A DNA stretch of 64,000 nucleotides. It comes from Ascochyta rabiei (Eukaryota > Ascomycota > Dothideomycetes > Pleosporales > Didymellaceae). The stretch covers positions 62,001-126,000 of the forward strand of contig NC_082411.1 of assembly GCF_004011695.2 (NCBI RefSeq), read 5' to 3'. The notes beneath the pieces were generated by a model that was not told where the DNA came from, ran no database searches, and saw only the letters and a program-made list of their open reading frames with translations. The translations under genes were made by a program, and so were the position numbers. Of this stretch, positions 1 to 10,860 are shown one piece after another (position 1 is the first letter of the stretch; every line of letters starts with the position of its first letter).

Positions 1-3000
1 CATAGAAGAAAGATAATAACTATTAGAAGAGCCGCCTTAAATCCTACAAGATAGCGGATAGAGACTACCGTAAGGAACAAGCTAACCTAGACAAGGTAGT
101 AATATTTATCTAAAGCTTAGTATCACCTTACCTTATAAAGAACTACTACTAACTAGGTAAATAATTTAAATATAGCTTATTAGCCTTAAACATACAGTTA
201 GCATTAATGCTAAAGAAGAACAATTACGCGCACGCCACTAATACCTAGCAGCCCTTAAACTAATAAGACAACCTAGAAGCTAGGATACCTGGCTCCTTAA
301 GTATAAGTATGCTGCAACTAACACTAAAACAGAGGGTGTTACTAAAATATACAATATACAAGACACTGTCTAAGACTTCTTAGATTTAGTAATAAAGATA
401 GCGCTAACCTAGGCAACAATATTCTAGGACTATAGCAGATAAGAACAAAACATAACTTGCAAAGAAATAATAAAACGCTTCTAAGAGCATATAAGCAAGT
501 ACCACCCTAAGGGGAGACAGTAAAGGGGCGCCTTTGCTGTAGGGAACAACTTAACTCTTACTGCTAGTAGTAAATCTACCCTAGACACTAACAGGGACGC
601 CTCTTATGTTGTTAAAGACGTATTATCTACTCCTACTACACAGGGGAGTTAGGAAAGACCTTATTAAAAACAGAACTTTAGTTAAATAACTACATCTAAG
701 CAGTTCCTAAGAGGGGATACAGCAGCAGCTAGAGGAGCAAAATGCCCTGCTTATAGACAACGCTATAGACTAGAAGATTACTACTACGTCTACAAAGATA
801 AAGTACCAGAATAGTTTACCCTACGTAATAGAATTGCTGAAATAGTACAATTTAGGATAGAACAAAATGCTAACCTTTAAGATTATGTTAGATCTGCAAA
901 ACAAGCTTGCACTAAGACACTAGCTAATAAGACATCCTAAACACTAGAGGCACCTCTAGAATAACTACAGGGACAAAAGATATTAATAATTAATATAAGT
1001 CTAGTTAAAGAATTATGCAATATAGAGCTACTAAGCTACCCTCTTAGAAACTCCTTTATTCTTAACTTAGGATTAATAATCTACATTATAAACAACAAGG
1101 ACTAAATATAAGACCTTACTCTACCTACATTAAACAACTACCTATAGGCAGGAAACTCCTAGGTATAGATATAGGGATATAGCACTGTCTATCTCTATCT
1201 ATTAAACATAAGCCAACTAACCACTCTTAAACTACACAACATAGCATAGTGCCTAGACATACTTTGCAACCTTGTCTCTTTCTAACAACTACGTTAACAG
1301 GGCATCTAGTGGGACACAAAAGGAGATCTAACTCAGCTTAGACAAGTGGACAACACAGCCATTATATCCTTAGTTAAACAACATAGATAATAGGTACTTA
1401 GGGAACAGCTACAGACAGCATTTACAATACAATTAACACAAAGCTAAACACCTAAGACTGCTACTGCTCTGCTATAGCACAAGCAAATAGGGCACCCTAG
1501 AGCTGCTACTATTAAACACCTTATCTAACAATCTTAGGGGGTACAAGTTAGGGGTATTACTACAGTCTAATGTGATGCTTGCGGACAAGCCAAGACTAAG
1601 AGGCAAATTAGTTAAACACCACAAGCAAGGAATAAAGGACTAGGAGAATGCATAGCAATTAACTTCCACTTATATAAAGAAGGAAGCTTTACTAAGGAAA
1701 AGAGCTAATTGCTTGCTGTTAACAGGCGATCTAGCTTCCTCTAGGACTTCTATTTTAAAGATAATTAACTAGGAAAGACAATTATCTACTTCCTAGACAC
1801 TCTTACACAATTCCTGTTAAAACAATACAAGATCTAGGTTAAGGTAATTAAGTGTAATAGTAAAATTACTATAACAAAACTAGAAGTATTAAGATAGTGC
1901 GCTGCACAATTAATTAGGCTTAAGCCTTCTGCACTAGACACCTAAGCACAGAACAGAGGTGCTAAACGCTTAGGGGGTGTAATAAAAGATAAGGCACGCA
2001 CTATAAGATTAGACGCAAACCTACTATAGGAAATGTAGCTAGAGATTATAAGGGTAGCAGTGTACCTGCACAACTAAACACTAAGGTTATTAAATAACTA
2101 GAAAACACTATATAATGTGTTCTTTACCTATATAGCTTAACTAGCTAGCCTAAATACACAAAGTAAGAAACTAAACTAGGCATACCTGAAAGTATATAGA
2201 TGTAAAGCCTTTGCTCTTATAAGTAACACCCTTTAAGGAAAGTTACAACTCTAGCAACTAGACCTAAGAGTATAGGTAGGATACCTAGTAGGATACTAAT
2301 CCTTAAACATATATTAGATATAGATTCTAACCTTAGCAAAAGTTATTAGCATAAGAGATATAATCTTTAATAAGGATACAGTCTTTAGTGGCTAGACTTA
2401 GGACCTAATAGATAATCTTATGCACAGCACTCTTAAAGAGATAGTAACATAGACAAGAAGCGTAGAGCTTCCGCCTCTACCCTAAAATAAGGCTAAAATC
2501 TAGTTATTCTATAAGGATAACACTATTGCACACTTAAATACTATAGAAGATTAACTAGGTTATAATAATAGACAGAAAGCTAGACATATATATCTAACCC
2601 CTCCTCTAACTCTGCTACTGTTCACGTTGTTAATAAACACGCTGTTGTTATTCTAGTCAGCAAGAGGTGACAGCTAATCAGGAGTTGGCAGGTAGCACTG
2701 GTCAACTGCTAATTGGTTGGAATTAACGCTAGCGCAATCTTAAGGAACTTAACAAACTATCCTGTAGAAGGCTGTATTTATAGCTAGCATATAAGGCAGA
2801 TGCATAGGCACATACTAGAGTAATAATATTAATAAGGCTAGGTTAAAACAAATGCTAATAAAAGGGCTTAAGCCTTATTAAAGCCAACTTCTACTAGAGC
2901 CAAGGGCACAATTAAACCTAGAGGACCACCTGCTTCACTAATAGTTTAAAGAAGCTAAGCAAGAACACCTTAGCAGCTATTAGGCTATAAAGTTATAGTC

Positions 3001-4734
3001 TGAAGTACCCCTAATAAAGACTAAGGTAGTAGGACACTAGGTACTTAACTGTATGTGGGTATACACGTATAAGCTTAACAAGAACTACTACCTACTTAAA
3101 TATAAGGCGCGACTAGTAGTCTAAGGTAACTAGCAACAAAATATTACTTCTAAAGATACCTACGCAGCAACACTAGCTAGCAGGTCCTTTACAATGCTTA
3201 TAGCAATTTTGGCAGCACATAACCTAGAACTTAAGTAGTTTAATGTTATAAACGCCTTTGTTTATGTATTAATTAACAGAGAGGTCTATATAAGGATGCT
3301 ACGTAGGCATTAGAAACTAGGCACAGTCCTATAGCTACATAAGGCACTATATAGACTAAGAATCTCTCTACTCCTCTAGTAGAAGGAATTTACATCTACT
3401 CTAACAAGCTATAGATTCGCAGTTGTTCCCTATAAACCCTGCTGCTTACTTAAGAATAGAGTTACTATCTTCTTCTATGTAGACGATATTATTATAGCTT
3501 ATTACCTAACTAGAAGACATAAGGCAGATAAGGCCCTTAGCTATATTACTAACAAATACTCTGTTATAGGGAGAAACAATCTGTAATAGTTCCTAGGAGT
3601 GGAGATAACCTAAGATTAAGACAACCTAAGGATCCTCCTCTTACAGGCGTTATACATTAACAAAATTATCTCCCTAGCAGACAAGACAGACATACGACAC
3701 AACACACTAATATTAAGTATTAAGCTTCTACTAAATAAAGGGGAAGCTGTAGTATTAGAAATTAGTAAATACTAGAGAAAGATTAGATCTCTCCTCTTTG
3801 CTGCAGTCACTACTAGGCCTAATATTGCCTTTGCCACATCTAGGCTGGCACAATTTCTAACTAACCCCGGACAGCAGCACTATAACGCAGCAGATTAAGT
3901 ACTATTGTACCTACAAGGGACACAAGGCCTGTCCCTTACCTTAAGAGGCAACAAGCACCTAGTAGTTGCTAGTAATGCATTATTTGCTAATAATACTCTT
4001 AATAGGAAGAGCTTCTAAGGATATACTATTAAACTATACAGAGGACTTATTACCTAGAGAGCTAATAAACAAGACACAGTTACTACATTAACAACTAAAG
4101 CAGAGCAACTTACCCTAGCATAGGTAGCTAAGGAAGCTATCTTTATCTTATAACTATTATTAGAACTTAGCATACACCTCTTATAATTAACAATTACTAT
4201 TTAATATAATAATACCTAGACTATCTAATTAATTAATAAGGAAGTCTTAAAACTCTAAACTAAACTACGACATGTGGACATTTACAACTACTAGCTGCAA
4301 CAAGAGGCAAACAAAGGCACTATAACAGTAACCTATGTCCTATCTACTAAGATGTTAGCTAACAGACTTACAAAGGCTCTGCCTGTAAGCAAGTAGTTAA
4401 CCTTTCTAAGGCAGCTAGGACTAAAGAAACATACTGAACGAAGAAAGCCAGCTAACACCTAGATAGAATTACTTAACTAAAAGCCCGCTGACCTAGAGGT
4501 ACAATAAGAGCCAATTGTGTCCAGCTTTAATAAGGCCTTAAAGCTAAGGGGGTGTGTCAGATAACCGACCTTGCTGAGCCAAGTTGGGGTTTTAGGGTTA
4601 ACCTTAGTTAACTTAGGGGCTAGCGGCACACACACATAAAATGAGCCATTAAGACAGATAATTATTAATTAATTACCTTTCATCATTACCTTTGCACATC
4701 AAGCATATTATCTAACAGCAGTACTCTGTTAACA
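1..4734 (+). mobile_element. RIP-degraded Ty1/Copia retrotransposon, 5' end outside the window
   Basis: Gag-pol remnant read on the plus strand through many TAG/TAA stops. In order: a decayed gag zinc knuckle from 743 in which expected Cys/His codons read TAT or TAC; an integrase zinc site, H-x4-H at 1478-1495 and C-x2-C at 1571-1582; an integrase core piece near 1850 where the expected Asp codon reads AAC; reverse transcriptase with YKARLV near 3101 and an intact YVDD at 3476-3487; and RNase H near 4085-4310 with a KAEQ motif and a HVDI motif. The domain order gag-IN-RT-RNaseH defines Copia. The 5' LTR and the start of gag lie left of the window. No open frame survives, so it is dead. Family assignment is firm; the exact right border rests on the LTR call. 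Confidence 0.88.
4555..4734 (+). repeat. Putative 3' LTR of the Copia element
   Basis: A purine tract with a run of five G at 4548-4552 ends just before a TG start (4555), as expected of a polypurine tract followed by an LTR. The segment ends in AACA (4734), giving TG..CA termini and about 180 bp, a normal Copia LTR size. It keeps some CpC and TGG words lost elsewhere. The partner LTR is outside the window, so the borders are inferred from the termini only. Confidence 0.55.
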
Positions 4735-4780
4735 AACTAACTTAATCTTCTACCTATACTACACTAAATACACTAAACCT

Positions 4781-5866
4781 ATGGATTAGACGTTCTTTAA
4801 GCACGTAGATTGCAACCTCTACAACGCTATAGAGTTAGGTAGAGGAATAGACATAATATAGGGCTTAGTATCCTTTAACAATAAAGATACAGACAACTGC
4901 ACTATTGCTCTAGAAGGCTTCTATAATTTAGTTCTAGAATACTTAGCTTAGAGGAAAGATAATAGAATTAAACAACGTAATAGTTACATTAAGGGGTAGG
5001 TAGATATAGTTAACTACCCTATGTTAGTATTAGACATAGTAGGTGCTAAGTAGAAGAAGTATCCTTACAAGTATAGGGACGTTAGGATCTCCCACCTAGC
5101 ACTGCTACATAGGTCTACTAGACCATCCACAATAAGGTGTAGAACTATACTCCCTTAGTACGTACTAGTTACAGAGGACAGAGCAACTATAGAGATCCTA
5201 GAGATAGGATTATACAAGGACATTGCTAGTTCTTATTAGATGCTTACGCTAGGACCCTTATTACTGTTAGGTTATTTAAACAAGTATAGTAGTGCTCCCT
5301 ATGCTTTCCTAGCAGACATAGCGCCAACTTTCTCTTTCTAGATTTCTAAAGCTATCTATTGCTAGGCTTAGTACAACTCTTATCTAGTCTAGCAAGAGAT
5401 ACTCTGCATTTTTAGTCTTAATAACAAGGAGCTTATAAAGTTTCTTTAGAAGAGTAGGGATAACAACGTTGCTATAGTAAAGAGGCATTAGCAGTAGGTA
5501 AAGATGTCTAAGAAGTATTGTTTTAGAGCTAATAAAGAGTTAGGTATCTCTAATTAATCCTTCTTTACTAACAAAGGAGTAGTACTAGAACATAAGAAAG
5601 AATAGGAGTTATAGGACAGACAGCATACACAGGAGAGTGCTCTTAATAAGTTATTTAACAGTCTAACTGTTAAAGCAACAGAGGCTACTACCTAGATAAT
5701 ATACAAATTAGGCAATGCCTTAGACTAGGGTTTATTAAGACACGTACCAGACTCTCCTACCCTTAAGCTATTAGGAGACTCTAGTTAACAACCTACTTAG
5801 GAAACTAGGGCCTTAACAAGATTGCAGAAACAGGGAGGTAGCAAGAGAAAGGAACGAGCAGAGTAA
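4781..5866 (+). pseudogene. RIP-masked reading frame A, 361 codons before the stop, unknown function
   Basis: Starting at an ATG (4781), one frame can be followed for 361 codons to TAA at 5864-5866. By hand count it has 21 internal stops, 19 TAG and 2 TAA, and no TGA or length frameshift. TGG codons are absent, as expected if CAG and TGG were converted to TAG by CpA-to-TpA mutation on either strand. The rest reads as an ordinary soluble protein rich in Lys, Arg, Asp and Glu with a basic C-terminus. I do not recognise a family. It lies between the Copia 3' LTR and reading frame B, tail to tail with B. Because TpG is depleted throughout the block, lack of TGA alone is weak support; the ATG, the length and the stop spectrum together support a lost gene. 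Confidence 0.6.
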
Positions 5867-6240
5867 TAAGGGGGGTTAGTGATTAGTTTAGAGTTTGGTT
5901 TTAACTTAGTTTATTTGCTTAATAGGGCTAAGCTCTTAGGGGGGGGATGTTTGTGCTAGTGCATATAGTAACTTCCTTAGTAAGAACTAGAATGCTTAGC
6001 TAGTGTATGTAATCTAGCTGGCAGAGGGGTATAAGAGACCTTAACAGGAACTGTTAAGGCAAGACACCTACAACAATAACTAGTAACACTTACTTATAGA
6101 ATTTAACTACTGTATTACCTATCTCTTAACCTTTAACAATAATAATAATAAGTATCCTTCCTAATGTGCCTGCTAACGAGATGCTTCGATACTTATACTG
6201 GAACACTAGTAGTTATAATATTACCTTAGGTAAAATGTTC
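5867..6240. other. Spacer between two convergent RIP-masked frames
   Basis: AT-rich decayed sequence. It contains a run of eight G at about 5940-5947 followed by A and then TGTTTG, which looks like a polypurine tract next to an LTR start, but no partner LTR was found in the window. Read as the shared 3' region of frames A and B. Nothing else is supportable. Confidence 0.4.
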
Positions 6241-7773
6241 TTACGCGTATAGGTTAACAGTAGTTAGTAGCTTAACTACTGCGTGCCCTTCCCTCTTAAG
6301 CTGCTTCTTAATACCCTCTATTACTGTTTTTATAATATACGTCCCTAACATGTTATAGATGTTACCCTATAGGTTTTTAGCTAATCCCTATATAAAACGT
6401 CCTTGCTAGTTAAGGTAGACCTATTAGTTCTAGATTAGCTTTTCTTAGTCTGCGCATCCTAACGCTAGGTAGCCTTCCTTTCTATAGGCATAATAAACTA
6501 TTAGACCTCTTAGCTAGCTATATCCCTGTAGCGTTATCCTAGGTAGAAAAAGCCCTTCTTATTAAGTAAGATAGTATTAATTAAAGCTAGTAGGGTTTTG
6601 CGTCTTAATAGGTCTTTAGTATTACCTTTTAAGACCTACAAGGGCTATACTAACTTCCTATTATACGTCTTTATATAAAAGTAGTTCTGCTTTCTACAGC
6701 TCCTAAGGGGTAAGTAAGAGATTTATGCTGTTAAGCTTAATCCTAGAGAATTTCTTAATAAGGTTATTAACTTCTCCTTATGTGGGATAATGCCCTAGTA
6801 GCATTTAGACTTCTTGTTCACCTAGGGGGCGTACTCTAGATAGCCTCTTTAGCGCGCTTTCTTTATTTAACTAGGCTAGCTTAAATGTGTTTAGAAGTCC
6901 TAATAGTTTATTAAGTGCCAATATCTTAGTTACTGTTATTTCCTTCTTAAATACTAGGTTAAATAAAATAATTTTCAACTCTTATAAGGCAACCTTACTT
7001 AGAAACGCTTTAATTTTAGTCTAGCAAAAGTCTTCTAGGTAGGTTATAGTAAGTTTATATTTATTTAATACCTTATTAAGCTATTATTTATTTAGGCCTT
7101 TTGCTAAGTAAAGCTTTTTATACAGTTCTGCTACTGTCCTAGCTTCTAGGTATTATTTAAACCTAGGGCTAAAGCTGTCTAGGTACCCTTAGAGCGACAA
7201 ATTTAGGGTTAATAAGCATAAGATGCACTAAGTGCGCAGCAAATCCTTAGTCTCTTCCTGCTAGGCCTTAACCTAGCTTTAGAATTGTTGTTAGAGTGCT
7301 TCTTTAACAGCTTGCTAATTAGGTACTACCTAGGCAGCTGTAAAGTCTGCTATACTTAACTTAATAATCTCTTAGTAAGTATAGTAATAGTAACTAAGGA
7401 GTCTGCTAATACAGTCCTTAATAGTCTATTAGTAGAAACTAGAGCATTATTGAATCTCCTTTAGGAATTAGATTATATTTTCTCTAGTAAATACTAGAGG
7501 TACATCTATAAAAGGGGCTTGCTTATTAGCGTAGGTGCGCTAGTTCTCCTAGGCAATATGTCCTACTCTATTAGTAATAATAGAAAGGATTTAGCGTAAG
7601 TCTAGGTCTCCTAAAGTATTATTACTTAGTAGCAACGCGTTTAGGGTCTCTAGATTTTTAGGATAGAAATAAGCTACTGTAGTTTCTGCTTCTAGAGGTA
7701 ACACAGTAAATCCTCCCCTTACAGCATCCTAATAGGTGCTAGGGATAGCTTTGTGCGTTAGAGTGTCTAACAT
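6241..7773 (-). pseudogene. RIP-masked reading frame B, 511 codons, unknown function
   Basis: On the minus strand an ATG at 7773 opens a frame that continues for 1533 nt to TAA at 6241-6243 with no indel. It is interrupted by roughly forty stops, about half TAG and half TAA, and no TGA. The readable residues look like a globular, Leu- and Lys-rich protein with an internal stretch of GYS-x-LRGLIVYY type and a basic C-terminal end (KKQLKREGH). No domain is recognised. It converges on frame A. The stop spectrum points to RIP of a once-coding repeated sequence. It could be an accessory gene of an unrecognised transposon or a captured host gene. Confidence 0.52.
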
Positions 7774-8178
7774 GCTAGCAAGTTTTAGTTACTATTTTTG
7801 TTTTTAGGCATTTATTAATGCTGAAACTTATAGGTAGTTACTTGTTAGGAGGTGTCTTCTTATCTTATTTAAATAGCCTTTACTTAGGTGTGCTCTATAC
7901 GTGTCCTTTAAGGGGCTTCTTTAGTTCTCCTATAGTTCCTGCATCTGTATTATTATTACTTACCTTTGTTCTAACGCCTATAGGATTACTAGGCTACACC
8001 CTAATAGATTATTAGCATTTCCTTATGATTTAGTTCTGTTATACCTTCCTATTATTTCCTATTACTATATAATTATCTAATAAGCAGGGGTTTTATAGCC
8101 CTAATAAAACTATAAGAATACTTCCTTGCTAGGACTGTAAATGCTGCACGTAAGGGCTGTAACTATTATAACTATATA

Positions 8179-8310
8179 GACTTTTTACTACAAGTCCTAA
8201 TAGATTCCTAAGCCTAGCTTAGTTCTGTACTGCTAGTATGTGTGGACTTTTTGCTGTAAGTCCTAATAGATTCCTAAGCCTAGCTTAGGTCTGTAACTGT
8301 TAGTGTTAGA
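8179..8310. repeat. Two 66-bp tandem units, decayed
   Basis: The units start at 8179 and 8245 with a shared GACTTTTT head and share a long middle part, differing mostly by transitions. A third partial match begins near 8347. It lies directly left of the Gypsy insertion, in the upstream region of frame B. Confidence 0.6.
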
Positions 8311-8378
8311 TCTGTCTAATGCCTTTTGCTCTATGCTGTTTTTCAAGGCCTAGCTTAGTATGTGACTGCTTGCTAGAC

Positions 8379-8383
8379 CTGTC
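8379..8383. repeat. Left 5-bp target site duplication of the Gypsy element
   Basis: CTGTC directly precedes the 5' LTR and is repeated directly after the 3' LTR at 15295-15299, the normal 5-bp duplication of Gypsy integrases. Confidence 0.9.
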
Positions 8384-8897
8384 TGTTACGATCTACAGAA
8401 CACAGGAAGGATACAAGCCAATTACAGTGCATAGGGCACAGTAAGTACAACAAGTCATTAGGCTCAGCGTAAGCAAACATGACAGCGTTAACACTTAGCA
8501 AGAAGCTTAGAATTACGTAATATAATCAGGCTTAGCATGATTAGTATAATTAGTGATTAGTGTAATTAGTGATTAGTGTGATTAGTGATTAGTGTGATTA
8601 GAGATCAGTGCAATTAGAGGATCCTCAACACTAATTAGCCTGTATTACTACTACTATTATTAAAGTATATAGTTACGTAGGAACACAACCCTTATAGTTT
8701 GTGTTTAACCTTATTAATTAAGTTATCTTTAGAATCTTAACCTGTGCTTAAACTAGATAGTCTACTCTGTACTATTTAGTGCACCCTATCTTTATAAGCT
8801 TTGCTTAGTTAATAACCCTAACTAATCTACTAGTACTTATCCCTAAGAACTAATAGAATTAGTGCTTACAGTCTTTAACTAAAGTATAACTTTAACA
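8384..8897 (+). repeat. 5' LTR of the Gypsy element
   Basis: Starts TGTTACG and ends TTTAACA. It contains a run of short direct repeats of the type TGATTAGTGT at about 8533-8605. It is decayed over its full length, including its last 105 bp, unlike the 3' copy. Confidence 0.93.
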
Positions 8898-8919
8898 TTT
8901 TAAACACCCCTAAGATAAG

Positions 8920-10860
8920 TACTATTAGATCCTGTGCTACCTCTAGCAACTCTACGTCTAGCAACATTAATATAGATGTAACTGTTACTACCAGCACTAT
9001 AAACGTTAATAAGCCTAACCTTTACTAGAGAGATTGCAGTATGCTTAATAACTAGCTTATACAGTAGGACCTCTTCTTTACCTTCTAAGGTAAGAAGGTT
9101 CCTAAGGCTAAATAAGTAGTCCTTGCAGCTAGCTACATGCATAGCAAAGCGTTTACCTAGATTAAGCCCTTTGTGCAGTAGTACTAAGCTAGTAAGGCCT
9201 TAGACAACATAGATAAATAGATAAAAGACTTTAACCTATTTAAAGAAAAGATTAAGCTAATCTTTAGAGTCTCTAATAAACTACATATTACTTAACGCAA
9301 CATTTAGAAGATTAGACAGGACAAGTTAGCTGCTAACTACGCTGCAGAGTTTTAGCAGCTTACTGCTAACACTAACTAGGACAACACTACCCTAATTACT
9401 ATGTTTTAATAAGGATTAAAGCCTAAGGGTAAGGAAGAACTTATGCGCACTAGCGCGAGCATAGAAACCCTTAACAAGCTTATTAATACTGCTATTAACA
9501 TTAACATACAACTCTACAAACTTTAGTAAGAACTTTAAGATAACCCTAGAGCCTGTTCTACTATTATTGCTACTAACAGGCTGCTACTAAGGAACTAGTA
9601 GCGCAACAACTTAAATTAAGGATAGTAAGTAGGTTGTAATTAGCTAAATACTGGTTGTTGCACCTACAGCAATACTTAGAGTAGATACTACAGACTTAAA
9701 GCAATAGACCTCTTAAACCTTAACAAGGGACTACTAAAGCAATAGAATAAGAAGCCTAAGGGGGGTAACCAACACAGAGGCAGCAGGGACTGCTACAACT
9801 GTGGCAAACTAGGCCACTTTGCTAGGGACTGCTGGATAAACAAGGTTTACTGCTAGTTAAATGTACTTACCTGTAATTAGGATAATACAGATACTAGTAA
9901 ATAGGAAATTCTTACTAATAACATAGGACAACTGCTAGAAGACCTAGAGTCTGGTCTAGAGGACAATAACAACTATATTGTACCTCTAATTTGTGTAGCA
10001 ACACCCTACTAGGATGCCTAGAGAGGCAAAGAAACAGAATACTACTCTAACAACAACTAGCAAAAGATAGACAACCTACTAGACACCTTAGGGTAAGAGT
10101 TTAACTAAATTAGCGCCCTACTAACACGTAAACAAGAATGCATAGCTTAACAACGCTAGAAGCGTAATAACAAAGAAGCCTATTACTAAATATATAAAGA
10201 ACTTGTTAGTCCTGTAAAAGTACCTAAAATTGCAGAAATAACACTAGAACTCTAACAGCTTATTTACTAGTTTAGAAAAGGAAGCAATAATAGCAAACAG
10301 TTTACTAATAACCTAAAAGAAGCTAAAGACTAGCTTTAGTGTAAGTAAGAAATATAGCTTAGCCTAGAACGTATGTAGAAGCAGAAAAAAGCACTACTAA
10401 CAATTAGCCTACAACTACAGTATATCTTAGACTACTAAAACCTAAAATATAGAAACCTTATGTAGACAGCATTCACTAAGGATAAATATATAATCTACTA
10501 TAATAAGAAGCTTAGTATAGGATAGTTCCTAGCATAACAAAGCCTCTGTTGCAGTTAATAGTACTAGTGTTATAATAACCTGTATAAACTTTATCTTATT
10601 AATAAACGCTAGAAAACATATTTTTCTAGAATAGATAACCTACAGGCTATAATACAAATATAGCTAGTAGTTAATAGAAGTTGCTATAACACACGCTAGC
10701 AGAACTACCTTAACGCAGATTGTAAAAAGCATTACAGTACAAAGGAATTTAAAGGTTTTAGTAAAGAGGGGACTTTCTTAGGCTAGCGCCTACAAGCCCT
10801 AGGGATTAATCTATTAATAGCATTAGGAACAATTACCTTATTAAGCTACCTATTAAACTA
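8920..10860 (+). pseudogene. Gypsy gag remnant with CCHC zinc knuckle
   Basis: The plus-strand frame is full of stops but keeps a perfect retroviral-type zinc knuckle C-x2-C-x4-H-x4-C at 9791-9832 (CYNCGKLGHFARDC). Upstream sequence is gag-like, with an acidic and basic mixture and no recognisable enzyme motif. The borders are approximate because start and end codons are decayed. Confidence 0.8.

Noticed and set aside
5940..6235. G-run followed by TGTTTG as a polypurine tract and LTR
   Set aside because: No second copy of this candidate LTR exists in the window and the end is unclear, so only noted in the spacer entry.
7818..8015. 65-codon hydrophobic open frame on the plus strand
   Set aside because: It lies in decayed repeat DNA upstream of frame B. 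Short open frames occur by chance there and no homology is recognisable.
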